Of a stretch of DNA of 12,803 nt, positions 1-8,012 are shown piece after piece. The notes below the pieces were generated by a model. That model did no database searches. It saw only the letters and a list, made by a program, of their open reading frames with translations, and had not been told where the DNA came from. Each line of letters begins with the position of its first letter. Position 1 is the stretch's first letter. Origin of the DNA: Sulfidibacterium sp964588415 (GTDB taxonomy: Bacteria; Bacteroidota; Bacteroidia; Bacteroidales; F082); NCBI GenBank assembly GCA_964588415.1, contig CAZPPK010000082.1, forward strand, positions 1 through 12,803, in the 5' to 3' direction. A program made the translations under genes and the position numbers.

Positions 1-189
1 CAAAGCAAACTCCTTTTAATACCTCGATGGCTCTGCCTCGGGGTAGTTTATTATGAACACTTTGATTTCATTCAGCATGCCATTGACAGAGAGAAGGAAA
101 TAAAGGGATGGGTGAGGAGAAAAAAAGAAGAATTAATTAATATATTCAATCCAACCTGGGAATTTTTGAATAACGAGATTGAAGATTGA
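1..189 (+). CDS. GIY-YIG nuclease family protein, C-terminal end only (partial, fused to a repeat)
   Basis: Frame 1 is open from the left edge to TGA at 187-189 (62 codons seen). From about codon 15 it reads VVYYEHFDFIQHAIDREK, then EIKGWVRRKKEELINIFNP and a WEFL-like ending. This is the usual C-terminal half of the short UvrC-like single-domain GIY-YIG proteins of Bacteroidota: YYE, the A-I-REK-IKGW block, then NP-W. The catalytic GIY...YIG half and the Arg that follows it would lie upstream and are not visible. The residues before VVYYE (LLLIPRWLCLG) do not look like the family, which normally has a Phe-Thr-x-x-Tyr region there. They are the translation of repeat copy A, read in frame. This is either a gene broken by the repeat or a chimeric product. 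Family assignment of the tail is fairly sure; function and intactness are unknown. Confidence 0.7.
   Translation, partial: QSKLLLIPRWLCLGVVYYEHFDFIQHAIDREKEIKGWVRRKKEELINIFNPTWEFLNNEIED
10..52 (+). repeat. Hairpin repeat, copy A (diverged, 3' part only)
   Basis: The stretch from CTCCTTTT to TAGTTTATT matches the 3' part of copy B at 7970-8012. It has substitutions and one extra base, mostly inside the hairpin. It still folds: CCTCGA (22-27) pairs with TCGGGG (38-43) using one G-T pair, and GGC (29-31) pairs with GCC (35-37) around a TCT loop (32-34). The same TCT loop is present in copy B and, as AGA on the + strand, in copy C. The 5' part of the element, with the other two hairpins, is absent or outside the window. 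The repeat is read in frame into the GIY-YIG tail. Confidence 0.7.
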
Positions 190-197
190 AAATAGCT

Positions 198-291
198 GTC
201 ATTCTGAGAGTAACGAAGAATCGCTTCTTAATAATAGTGAGGCTGATAGAATAAAGTACCCAAAGAGATCCTTCACTACGTTCAGGATGAC
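198..291. repeat. MITE-like imperfect inverted repeat
   Basis: The left arm starts GTCATTCTGAGAGTAACGAA at 198. The right arm (265-291) ends TTCAGGATGAC, and its reverse complement starts GTCATCCTGAACGTAGTGAA. The two arms agree at 20 of 27 positions and are separated by about 40 bases. Elements of this type (GTCATTCTGA...GAAGAATC facing GATCCTTC...TCAGGATGAC) are a common dispersed intergenic repeat in Bacteroidota, which I recognise from memory rather than from a search. No coding capacity. It lies between the GIY-YIG remnant and the polysaccharide genes. Confidence 0.65.
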
Positions 292-330
292 AAAAAAGTT
301 AGAAAAAGTGGAGGTATCCCTTTAACAACC

Positions 331-361
331 TTTGGTATTATATAGTAGTTTCAATAAATTG
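331..361 (+). promoter_or_regulatory. Possible Bacteroidota-type promoter for the export operon
   Basis: TTTG at 331-334 is followed after 20 bases by TAAATTG (355-361). The Bacteroidota consensus is TTTG, about 19-21 bases, then TAnnTTTG. The -33 box and spacing fit; the -7 box is imperfect. It would give a leader of about 40 bases before the ATG at 408. This is the only plausible candidate in the gap, and it is weak. Confidence 0.3.
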
Positions 362-407
362 ATTATTTTTAACCCTTATTATTTAATTGGACTTTCAACA
401 TTACCTT

Positions 408-2861
408 ATGCGCAATTATAAAATCTTTGTTCAAGTTATAATAGCCGGGCTTTTCCTGATGCTTCTGACAGTTACCCCGGTGATGGCCCAGGTTGATACC
501 GGAACAAATGCCGTGCCCATTAACACGGAACAACTTTCCAATGAGCAGATTAAACTTTTAATGCAAAAGGCGATTAATTCGGGTATGTCTCCTTCTCAAC
601 TTGAAGCGCTGGCACGTGCCCACGGCATGTCGCAGGCGGAAATTGATAAGCTTAAAACAAGGGCAGAGATTTTAAATGTTGTTAAATCGGGCAATAACAG
701 TAATGGTTTCAGCCAGCGGATCATTCCAAGACAAAATACAAATTACCCGGCACCATTATCTAAACGGTTGGCCAAAATGCCAAAAAAGGGAAACAATCGT
801 ATTTTCGGATATTCCTTGTTTACCAATAAAGAGTTAACTTTTGATCCCGGGGTAAATATTGCGACTCCAAAGAGTTACCAATTGGGTCCCGGAGACATTT
901 TGAACATAGATGTCTGGGGAGCTTCACAGCGGAGTTATCAGGAGATCGTTTCCCCGGGAGGGAAGATTATCATCCCAAAAGTTGGGCCTGTATTCGTGAG
1001 CGGACTTACCGTTGACAAGGCAACTGTAAAAATCAGAAATTACCTCAGTAAAATCTATGCCGGGCTCAATCAGGGAAATACATTTATGGAGCTCAGCCTT
1101 GGCGGGATCAGGAGTATCCGCGTGAACATTGTAGGGGAAGTAACCCTTCCGGGAACTTATGACTTGTCATCTCTTGCTTCAGTTTTCAATGCTATGTATG
1201 CTGCCGGCGGCCCTGCAAGCGACGGATCTCTGCGTGATGTTAAAATAATCCGCAATAACAAAACGGTTGCCACACTGGATTTTTACGAGTTTCTTACCAA
1301 AGGCCTCCTGAAAGGCAACATGCGGCTTCAGGATCAAGACATTGTTTTTGTTTCCCCTTATCAGGATCGTGTGGAAATAAAAGGCCAGGTAAAACGGAAT
1401 ATGTTCTTTGATATGAAACCCGGTGAAACGCTGAAGGATTTGATCTATTATGCAGGTGGTTTTACCGGTAAAGCCTATACACAGCGAGTTAAAATTATCA
1501 GGAAAACTCCGCAGGAAAAAAAGATATTGGTGGTGAGTTCTGACGAGGATGACACCGTCAAGCTAAAAAATGGTGATGTGGTTCAGGTTGATTCAATTTT
1601 GAATCGTTTTGAAAATCGTGTTCAGATTACAGGGGCCGTGATGCGCCCCGGAGCTTTTTCTCTCGACAGCAGCAATTCATTAAGGAAGTTGATCCACAAT
1701 GCGGACGGCTTGAGAGAAGATGCTTATAAAAACAGGATTTCGGTGTATCGTCTGAAAAAAGATTTGGTGCGTGAAACCATTCCTGTTGACTTGTCCAAAC
1801 TCCTGAGCTCAACTCTTGCCTTCCATTTGCAAAATAATGATTCAGTGCATATTCCTTCCGTTTTTGATATCCGGGAAAAGTCATTTGTCCAAATTCACGG
1901 ACAAGTTGCACATCCGGGCGTTTATCCCTTTACGGACAATATCCGGCTTGAAGATTTGATCATTCAGGCTGGTGGAATTCTTGAATCTGCATCGATGGCA
2001 CGCATTAATGTTGCCCGCAGGATCAGGAATACACTGGCCAATAAAAACAACAATCAATTGTCGCAGACTTTCCAGTTTTCTGTTGAAAAAAACGGGAATA
2101 TGCCTGATTCCGTGAAGAATTTCAAACTTTATCCGTTTGATCAGGTTTTTGTTCGGAAATCGCCTTCTTATACCCCGCAATTGCTCGTTTCCATAGATGG
2201 AGAGGTGAATTTCCCGGGTAAATATTCCATCCGCAACCGGAACGAACGTATCTCAGATATCATCAGGCAGGCAGGAAATCTTACTTCACAGGCCTATTTA
2301 AAAGGAGCCAGTTTGATTCGTCGGAAGACTTCATTGCTCTTGCATCAAAAAGCCATTGAAACGGTTTATGCAGCCAACAATCCGGAAAAGAATAAAATCG
2401 TTACTTCACACGACAAATACAGCGTCATTGGTCTTGATTTGGGAAAAATATTAAAAGATCCCGGTTCGTCTGCCGACCTGATCGTACAACCGGGTGATTC
2501 TATTCAGATACTGAGAAGATCTCAGACAGTTACTGTGAGCGGTGCTGTTTATCATCCCAATGTGATTCCTTTTGTGAAAGGGATGTCCTTGCAACAGTAT
2601 ATTTCCAACGCAGGAGGATTTACCAGGGATGCATCCAGGAGGAATGTGTATGTGATCTATGCCAATGGATCTGTAAAACAGACGTCAAAGTTTCTGTTCT
2701 TTAAAGGCTATCCACCCATCAGCCCTGGGGCTGAGATCATTGTTCCTTTGAAATCGCATAATTCGGGCAGGTTACCTGCATCTTCAGCAATTGGGTTAAG
2801 CTCGGCCTTTGCATCCCTTGCATTGGTGATTATTACCATTATTAAGACCATTCATCCTTAA
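408..2861 (+). CDS. Polysaccharide export outer-membrane protein with six SLBB domains (Wza-like)
   Basis: 817 residues from ATG 408. An upstream in-frame TTG (387) adds only seven residues before a good signal peptide, so I chose the ATG. Residues 1-28 are a Sec signal peptide (hydrophobic 8-22, PVMAQ end) with no lipobox Cys. Residues 44-90 hold a helical tandem with two GMS-x3/4-L motifs. The Poly_export domain is at about 157-235 (YQLGPGDILNIDVWG, then SPGGKIIIPKVGPV). Six SLBB units follow at about 238-282, 322-365, 405-448, 494-538, 593-638 and 707-752, each starting V-x-I/V-x-G-x-V and containing AGG or a variant. Residues about 791-813 form a C-terminal membrane helix. In this family the protein forms the outer-membrane/periplasmic channel for group 1-type capsule or exopolysaccharide. 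It is much longer than E. coli Wza, as is usual in Bacteroidota. It is followed 22 bases later by the Wzz gene, probably co-transcribed. Confidence 0.93.
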   Translation: MRNYKIFVQVIIAGLFLMLLTVTPVMAQVDTGTNAVPINTEQLSNEQIKLLMQKAINSGMSPSQLEALARAHGMSQAEIDKLKTRAEILNVVKSGNNSNGFSQRIIPRQNTNYPAPLSKRLAKMPKKGNNRIFGYSLFTNKELTFDPGVNIATPKSYQLGPGDILNIDVWGASQRSYQEIVSPGGKIIIPKVGPVFVSGLTVDKATVKIRNYLSKIYAGLNQGNTFMELSLGGIRSIRVNIVGEVTLPGTYDLSSLASVFNAMYAAGGPASDGSLRDVKIIRNNKTVATLDFYEFLTKGLLKGNMRLQDQDIVFVSPYQDRVEIKGQVKRNMFFDMKPGETLKDLIYYAGGFTGKAYTQRVKIIRKTPQEKKILVVSSDEDDTVKLKNGDVVQVDSILNRFENRVQITGAVMRPGAFSLDSSNSLRKLIHNADGLREDAYKNRISVYRLKKDLVRETIPVDLSKLLSSTLAFHLQNNDSVHIPSVFDIREKSFVQIHGQVAHPGVYPFTDNIRLEDLIIQAGGILESASMARINVARRIRNTLANKNNNQLSQTFQFSVEKNGNMPDSVKNFKLYPFDQVFVRKSPSYTPQLLVSIDGEVNFPGKYSIRNRNERISDIIRQAGNLTSQAYLKGASLIRRKTSLLLHQKAIETVYAANNPEKNKIVTSHDKYSVIGLDLGKILKDPGSSADLIVQPGDSIQILRRSQTVTVSGAVYHPNVIPFVKGMSLQQYISNAGGFTRDASRRNVYVIYANGSVKQTSKFLFFKGYPPISPGAEIIVPLKSHNSGRLPASSAIGLSSAFASLALVIITIIKTIHP

Positions 2862-2883
2862 GTGGAAAATTTGTGATAGAGAT

Positions 2884-4017
2884 ATGGAACCCATAGAAAA
2901 TATAAAATCGGCGCCGGAAAATAAAAATGGAATAGATTTGAATGATATTCTGAAAAGGATCAGCCTGGGAAGAAAAACAATTTATATTTCGTTAGCGGTG
3001 GCTTTTGTACTGGCGCTGTTTATTGTTTTGGTGACCCCAAAGAAATACACCACACGAGTGGTTTTGTTGTCAGAAACCAGTGCGAAAAGTGGCGCTTCCG
3101 GATTGCTGGGGCAGTTGGGAAATCTCTCAGGTATGAATCTCGGTGACATGATAGGATTAAATCTTGGTAATTCTTCGGGCAGTGATGTTTTGTCGCCCGA
3201 GTTGTATCCTGATGTTGTTGCAAGTACTCCTTTTTTGCTGGACGTGATGCACCAAACGATCATGGATTCCAAAGGTGATAAGCAGATGACAGTTTCCGAT
3301 TACCTGAAAAAACATTCCAGGTCTTCTATTATAGGGAGAATTGCCGGTATTTTTAAATCATCCGCCCGGAATAACAATCCTTTGCCTGTACTTAAAAATG
3401 GAAGCAATGAGGTCCTTCATTTGTCCAGTCGGCAGTCGGACCAGCTAAAAGCGCTGAATGATATGATCCAGGTGGCTGTTAGAAAATCGGATGATAAACT
3501 CATGTCGGGGAATAGCAAGATACTTACTGTAGAAGTTGAAGCTCACGACCCTCTTGTTTCTGCCCTGCTGGCCGATTCGGTGGTGAGTTGCCTGAAGCGT
3601 TACGTGATAAATTATAATACTGGAAAGGCAAAAAAGGATTTGGAATTCATATCCAAACAGTTTGTCCATGCACGGGAAAATTATTATGCTGCCCAGCAAC
3701 GGCTGGCAGATTTTATGGATAGTCATGCCAATGTGATATTAGCAACCACGAGAACAGAAAGGGAACGCCTTGAAAAAGAAAACAATCTTTATGCCGGCGT
3801 TTATACCAGTTTGGCACAGATACAGGAAAAAGCCAAAATTCAGGTTCAGGATCATACTCCGGTTTTCACCATTATTGAGCCAGCCAGAGTTCCGTTAAAG
3901 AAAAGTGCGCCCAAGACATCCTTTATTATTTTGGGAATGTTGTTGGTTGGTGCGTTTGTGGGAATAGCTATTGAGGTAATTAAGATAATGTTGAATCCCG
4001 AAGGAGCGACCTGTTAG
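2884..4017 (+). CDS. Wzz/chain-length determinant protein (polysaccharide co-polymerase), no kinase domain
   Basis: 377 residues. The Wzz layout is plain: a cytoplasmic N-terminus, TM1 at about 32-51, a Wzz motif TPKKYTTRVVL after it, a periplasmic region with coiled-coil character (about 240-325: KDLEFISKQF through RERLEKENNL), a Pro-containing segment EPARVPLKKSAPK (about 332-344) and TM2 (about 345-366). Residues about 70-102 form a Gly/Leu/Ser-rich insert before SPELYPDVVASTPFL, which is typical of Bacteroidota members. No Walker A or Tyr-rich tail is present, so a BY-kinase, if the system uses one, is encoded elsewhere. It probably sets chain length and couples polymerisation to the SLBB channel encoded just upstream. 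Start ATG 2884 has only a weak purine-rich leader. Confidence 0.9.
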   Translation: MEPIENIKSAPENKNGIDLNDILKRISLGRKTIYISLAVAFVLALFIVLVTPKKYTTRVVLLSETSAKSGASGLLGQLGNLSGMNLGDMIGLNLGNSSGSDVLSPELYPDVVASTPFLLDVMHQTIMDSKGDKQMTVSDYLKKHSRSSIIGRIAGIFKSSARNNNPLPVLKNGSNEVLHLSSRQSDQLKALNDMIQVAVRKSDDKLMSGNSKILTVEVEAHDPLVSALLADSVVSCLKRYVINYNTGKAKKDLEFISKQFVHARENYYAAQQRLADFMDSHANVILATTRTERERLEKENNLYAGVYTSLAQIQEKAKIQVQDHTPVFTIIEPARVPLKKSAPKTSFIILGMLLVGAFVGIAIEVIKIMLNPEGATC

Positions 4018-4087
4018 ATTTTTTGAATTTTCATAATTTCCATTCTGGGGAAAGTTTATACAGATTCTGGTTTTCAAGCAATCAAGC

Positions 4088-4681
4088 ATGGTAAAGAGAA
4101 TTTTTGACATCGTAGCTTCATTTGTTGGCTTTTGTGTGTTACTCCCGGTATTTCTCATCATCACGCTTTTGATTGTGATTTTCGAAGGTGGTTCTCCTTT
4201 TTTTGCTCAGGAGAGAGTGGGAAAGTCCGGAAAGCGTTTCATGTTGTATAAATTCAGGACCATGAAACATGCTGTTGCAGAGAAAAAGAAGAATTTTGAC
4301 GCCGGAGATATTTCCAGAATCACGCATTTGGGAATAATATTAAGAAAGACTAAATTGGATGAATTGCCGCAACTTATTAATGTTTTGAAAGGAGAAATGT
4401 CGCTGGTAGGACCACGGCCGGAAGTCAGGGAATGGACTTTGTTTTATCCTGAAAAGTGGAAAGTGGTCCATAAGGTGAGGCCTGGAATAACGGATTATGC
4501 TTCGTTGGAGTTTCGCAATGAAGAATCGTTACTCATAAAACATGAAAATCCGGAGGATACTTATAAGGAAATAATCTTGCCCAGAAAACTAGCGTTAAAT
4601 ATGGATTATGTGAATAACAGAACTTTTTGGGGAGATATAAAAATTCTATTAAAAACTATTAAAACCGTTTGGGTCGAGTGA
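4088..4681 (+). CDS. PglC-type sugar transferase (monotopic phosphoglycosyl transferase)
   Basis: 197 residues, the size of the minimal bacterial sugar transferase (Bac_transf) catalytic unit, without the WbaP/WcaJ N-terminal membrane domain. The motifs come in order: KRIFDIVAS at the start of one membrane helix (about 8-31), QERVGKSGKRF (41-51), YKFRTM (54-59), RKTKLDELPQL (86-96) with the expected catalytic Asp91-Glu92 pair, GEMSLVGPRPE (102-112) and VRPGITDY (130-137). Family members transfer a sugar-1-phosphate from a UDP-sugar to undecaprenyl phosphate through a covalent Asp intermediate on the cytoplasmic face. The following aminotransferase starts at or within a few bases of its stop, and a dehydratase lies further on. 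This suggests that the donor is a 4-amino-4,6-dideoxy HexNAc such as a bacillosamine-type sugar. The exact substrate is not readable from sequence. Confidence 0.92.
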   Translation: MVKRIFDIVASFVGFCVLLPVFLIITLLIVIFEGGSPFFAQERVGKSGKRFMLYKFRTMKHAVAEKKKNFDAGDISRITHLGIILRKTKLDELPQLINVLKGEMSLVGPRPEVREWTLFYPEKWKVVHKVRPGITDYASLEFRNEESLLIKHENPEDTYKEIILPRKLALNMDYVNNRTFWGDIKILLKTIKTVWVE

Positions 4682-4689
4682 AGAAAAAC

Positions 4690-5859
4690 ATGAAAATCCC
4701 GTTTGCCCGCGTTCCAATGGCAGGGAATGAACTGAAAAATATTCAGGAAGTGCTGGAAAGCGGCTGGTTAACAACTGCTACCAAAGCAATGGCTTTGGAA
4801 AAGAAATTTGCAGAATATGTGGAAGCACCTTTTGCCTGTGCTGTTAATTCAGGAACTTCGGCTTTGCATCTTGGATTGGAAGCGCTGGGTGTCCACCCTG
4901 GCGATAAGGTTTTTGTCCCCTCCATGACTTTTACCGCTTCCGCTGAGGTCATTCGTTACCTGCAGGCGGATCCTGTTTTTCTTGACACGGAATACGGGAG
5001 TAATCTGATTACCCCTGAGATTCTTGAAACAGCAATTAAAAAGCATCCGGATGTTCGTTATTTGGTTGTGGTACATTATGGAGGACAGGCTGCAAAAATG
5101 CTTTCGGATAACGCCCGGAATATCACAGAAATTTGTAAAAAGCAGAATATCAGGATTCTGGAGGATGCAGCGCATGCTTTTCCCAGTAAAATTGAGAATA
5201 AGATGGTGGGTTCTTTCGGGGAAGCAACCTGTTTTAGTTTTTATGCCAATAAGACCATTACAACGGGTGAAGGTGGTATGTTGACTACTACGAATGAAGA
5301 AATATACCACAGAGCCGGGCAAATGCGGCTTCACGGAATAGACAGGGATGTCTGGAACCGTTACACAGGAAGTAAATATTCTTGGGAGTATGATGTGATG
5401 GCCCCCGGTTTTAAATATAATATGCCGGATGTGAATGCAGCTCTGGGTTTGGCACAACTGGAAAAAGCTGAAATTTTTAGGGCAGAGCGGCAACGGGTGG
5501 CCGAATATTATTTTGATCATCTTGACGATTTGGAAGATTTCATTGATCTTCCTTTGATTCATGTATCTTTTCAGGATCATGCCTGGCATTTGTTTCAGAT
5601 AGTATTAAAAGAGAATGTGCCTCTGGGAAGAAATGAATTCATTGAAAAGATGGCAGAAGCCGGAATAGGTACTTCGGTGCATTATAAGCCGCTTCACAAT
5701 ATGACCTACTACAAAAAAAAATATCAGTTAAATGCTGAAGATTTTCCCAACGCAGAAAAAACATGGCGGGGCAATGTTTCCTTGCCAATCTTTCCTTTTA
5801 TGAAAGAGGACGAGCTGGACTATATTTGCAAAATAATAGGATTACTGCTAAAAGCTTAA
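4690..5859 (+). CDS. DegT/DnrJ/EryC1 family PLP sugar aminotransferase (PglE/PseC-like)
   Basis: 389 residues from ATG 4690. In-frame TTG (4669) and GTG (4678, overlapping the upstream TGA) are alternatives, but the family usually begins MKIPFARP-like, as here. Motifs: SGWLTT (24-29), NSGTSALHLGL (53-63, phosphate binding), PSMTFTASAEV (77-87), EDAAHAF (158-164, Asp159 facing the pyridine ring) and FSFYANKTITTGEGGM (182-197) with Lys188 as the expected Schiff-base lysine. LPIFPFM lies near the end, as in the family. It would transfer the amino group of glutamate to the 4-keto group of a UDP-4-keto-6-deoxy sugar, the product expected from the dehydratase encoded at 5995-7911. The near-overlap with the sugar transferase suggests translational coupling. 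Confidence 0.92.
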   Translation: MKIPFARVPMAGNELKNIQEVLESGWLTTATKAMALEKKFAEYVEAPFACAVNSGTSALHLGLEALGVHPGDKVFVPSMTFTASAEVIRYLQADPVFLDTEYGSNLITPEILETAIKKHPDVRYLVVVHYGGQAAKMLSDNARNITEICKKQNIRILEDAAHAFPSKIENKMVGSFGEATCFSFYANKTITTGEGGMLTTTNEEIYHRAGQMRLHGIDRDVWNRYTGSKYSWEYDVMAPGFKYNMPDVNAALGLAQLEKAEIFRAERQRVAEYYFDHLDDLEDFIDLPLIHVSFQDHAWHLFQIVLKENVPLGRNEFIEKMAEAGIGTSVHYKPLHNMTYYKKKYQLNAEDFPNAEKTWRGNVSLPIFPFMKEDELDYICKIIGLLLKA

Positions 5860-5994
5860 TTTGTTTTGGTTTCCGGCATGAAATCCATGGCTGCATCGTA
5901 AATAAAAAAATTGTATTTTTACATAAAATCAAGTATAGGAAGGGTGTCTTTTTACCGGCAGCCATTTTTCTAAATGATAAAGTGATAAAACCCT

Positions 5995-7911
5995 ATGGTG
6001 AAATTAATTATAGACTCTTTATCCGAACGGTATATTTCCAGGTGGTTTGTTTTTGCTCTAGATGTATTTCTTGTGGTATTTACACTTTGGCTCGCCTTAT
6101 TGGTTCAAAGCAACTTTAATTTTCTGGATTTTCAACCTTCTATCTTTTTATTTCAGTTAAGGGTTATTTTGGTTATCTATGTGGGTGCCTTTTTGTTTTT
6201 CCGCACCTTTTCGGGAATAGTCAGGCAAACCAGTCTTTCGGATGCTTATAATATATTTAAAGCAATAACATGGGCTTTTGTTGTTATTGTGGCTTTTTCG
6301 ATTGTATCCGGACATTTACAATCAACAACAGCAGGAGAAGAGCCTTCTTTTTCTGTTCTGATCCTTCAGTATTTGTTGCTTCTGGTTGCGCTTATTGGCA
6401 GTAGGTTTTTTGTTAAAAGTGTGTACAACAAAATCATTCGTCTGGATCAGAAAAACCGGATAGGGGTGATCGTTTACGGAACGGGAACAGCTGGGGTCTT
6501 AACAAAGAATACCCTGCTGGAAGACAAAGAATATAATTACAAAGTGATCGCTTTTATTGATAACAATCCTTATCTGGCTTATAAAACATTGGAGGGAATC
6601 CCAATCGTTTCTTACTTCGTGGCGCTTCGTTCTTCTTATATTAAAAGGCATAATGTAAAGCAACTGATCATTTCTGTTCCTAACATGTCCCCTTCGAAAA
6701 AGAAGGAAATTATAGAAAGATGCCTGGAAATTGGAATTCAGGTTAAGGTCGTACCTGCCCTGAATTTGTGGATCAACGGGCAATTTAATGCACATCAACT
6801 GGAAAGGGTAAAGATCGAGGAACTATTGCAAAGAGACCCCATACTGCTGGATAGTAAAAATGTTTACAGGGAACTAAAGAATAAAGTTATCTTGATTACC
6901 GGGGCTGCAGGTTCCATTGGAAGTGAGTTAGCCCGGCAGGTTTTAAATCATTCCCCAAAACGGATCGTGCTTCTGGATCAGGCAGAATCTTCTATCTATA
7001 CGCTGCAATATGAATTGAATGTCTCAGCAAAGGAAAAGGGTAATTATGATTTGATAGAATTCATCGTGGCAAGCGTCAAAGACCGTTTCCGTATGACCAA
7101 CATCATGGAAACATACCGGCCCGATATTATTTTTCATGCAGCAGCATACAAACATGTGCCTTTGATGGAAGAGAACCCATATGAAGCTTTGATGGTAAAT
7201 GTATTTGGCACCAAGATCATGGCGGATCTGGCATTAAAATTTGAAGTGGAAAAATTTGTTATGATCTCTACTGACAAAGCTGTGAATCCTACGAACATTA
7301 TGGGAGCTTCCAAGCGTATTGCTGAAATTTATGTCCACAGTCTTGCCAACGGGAAAACACGATTTGTAACTACGCGATTTGGAAATGTGCTGGGTTCCAA
7401 TGGCTCAGTGGTTCCGTTATTTCGCAAGCAGATAGAACAGGGAGGACCGATTACCATTACCCAAAAAGAGATTACACGCTATTTTATGACCATTCAGGAG
7501 GCGTGTAGCCTGGTGCTGGAAGCAGGAGCTATGGGAAAAGGGGATGACATTTTTGTTTTCGACATGGGCCAACCGGTGAAAATTTATGACTTGGCAGTGA
7601 AGATGATACAACTGTACGGCTTTAAACCAGGAGTAGATATTGAGATACAAGAAACGGGTTTGCGATTGGGAGAAAAACTTTATGAAGAGCTTCTTACAAA
7701 CAGCGAGGATTTACTGCTTACACCGCATCCGAAGATTATGCGTGCCCGTGTTTCAGGACTTACCATCAAGGAAGTTACGAAGTTCATCAATGAATTGACG
7801 GAGCTTATCATTGAAAAAGATGAGTTTATGATTGTTCAGAAGATGAAGGAAATCGTGCCTGAATTTATCAGTAATAATTCTGTATTTCAGGTGCTTGACA
7901 AAAGAAGGTGA
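5995..7911 (+). CDS. Membrane-bound nucleotide-sugar 4,6-dehydratase (PglF/WbpM/FlaA1-like)
   Basis: 638 residues, the full length of the large PglF/WbpM class. About four N-terminal membrane helices lie within residues 17-150. A first Rossmann-like CoA-binding-type domain follows (IVYGTGTAGVLTKN, about 159-172; FIDNNP, 187-192). The catalytic SDR domain has ITGAAGSIGSE (301-311, NAD binding), FHAAAYKHVPLMEENP (380-395) and MISTDKAVNPTNIMGASKR (423-441). The usual SDR Tyr-x3-Lys is replaced by Met436-x3-Lys440 with Thr426-Asp427-Lys428 nearby, a known mark of this inverting/retaining dehydratase group. It should convert a UDP-HexNAc (typically UDP-GlcNAc) to the 4-keto-6-deoxy sugar that feeds the aminotransferase encoded upstream. 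A 135-base gap separates the two genes and contains no clear promoter. Repeat copy B begins right after its TGA. Confidence 0.93.
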   Translation: MVKLIIDSLSERYISRWFVFALDVFLVVFTLWLALLVQSNFNFLDFQPSIFLFQLRVILVIYVGAFLFFRTFSGIVRQTSLSDAYNIFKAITWAFVVIVAFSIVSGHLQSTTAGEEPSFSVLILQYLLLLVALIGSRFFVKSVYNKIIRLDQKNRIGVIVYGTGTAGVLTKNTLLEDKEYNYKVIAFIDNNPYLAYKTLEGIPIVSYFVALRSSYIKRHNVKQLIISVPNMSPSKKKEIIERCLEIGIQVKVVPALNLWINGQFNAHQLERVKIEELLQRDPILLDSKNVYRELKNKVILITGAAGSIGSELARQVLNHSPKRIVLLDQAESSIYTLQYELNVSAKEKGNYDLIEFIVASVKDRFRMTNIMETYRPDIIFHAAAYKHVPLMEENPYEALMVNVFGTKIMADLALKFEVEKFVMISTDKAVNPTNIMGASKRIAEIYVHSLANGKTRFVTTRFGNVLGSNGSVVPLFRKQIEQGGPITITQKEITRYFMTIQEACSLVLEAGAMGKGDDIFVFDMGQPVKIYDLAVKMIQLYGFKPGVDIEIQETGLRLGEKLYEELLTNSEDLLLTPHPKIMRARVSGLTIKEVTKFINELTELIIEKDEFMIVQKMKEIVPEFISNNSVFQVLDKRR

Positions 7912-8012
7912 TTTAATCCGCCTGAGGCGGACAAGGGATTAATTCCCCGCCCCTTGGGGCGATTAATAATCTCCTTTTGATACCCCGCTGCTCTGCGGCG
8001 GGGGTAGTTCAT
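7912..8012 (+). repeat. Hairpin repeat, copy B (three stem-loops)
   Basis: Three palindromes lie in a row immediately after the dehydratase stop: TCCGCC-TGA-GGCGGA (7917-7931), CGCCCCTTGGGGCG (7948-7961) and CCCCGCTGC-TCT-GCGGCGGGG (7983-8003, a nine-pair stem with one T-G pair). They are joined by AT-rich linkers containing ATTAAT. Positions 7936-8012 match the reverse complement of 12726-12803 with one substitution and one single-base indel. The 3' part matches copy A more loosely. In RNA the stems could act as a transcription barrier or 3' stabiliser between the two gene blocks. There is no clean U-tract, so I do not call it a terminator. Confidence 0.85.

Noticed and set aside
4849..5589. 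A long open reading frame on the minus strand (246 codons) inside the aminotransferase gene.
   Set aside because: It is antisense to a gene with every family motif, its translation is Cys/His/Ile-rich without a recognisable domain, and it has no promoter or neighbours on that strand.
5911..5921. A TATTTTTA sequence before the dehydratase gene as a promoter -7 box.
   Set aside because: The last consensus G is missing and no TTTG box lies at the right distance upstream.
5763..6119. A + strand open frame of 118 codons bridging the aminotransferase end and the dehydratase start.
   Set aside because: It overlaps both well-supported genes out of frame, and its translation resembles no family. The 5860-5994 gap is better taken as non-coding.
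7945..8004. The GC-rich stem-loops of copy B as an intrinsic terminator.
   Set aside because: No stem is followed by a run of T. The repeat identity with copy C explains the stems better, though a role in RNA 3' ends remains possible.
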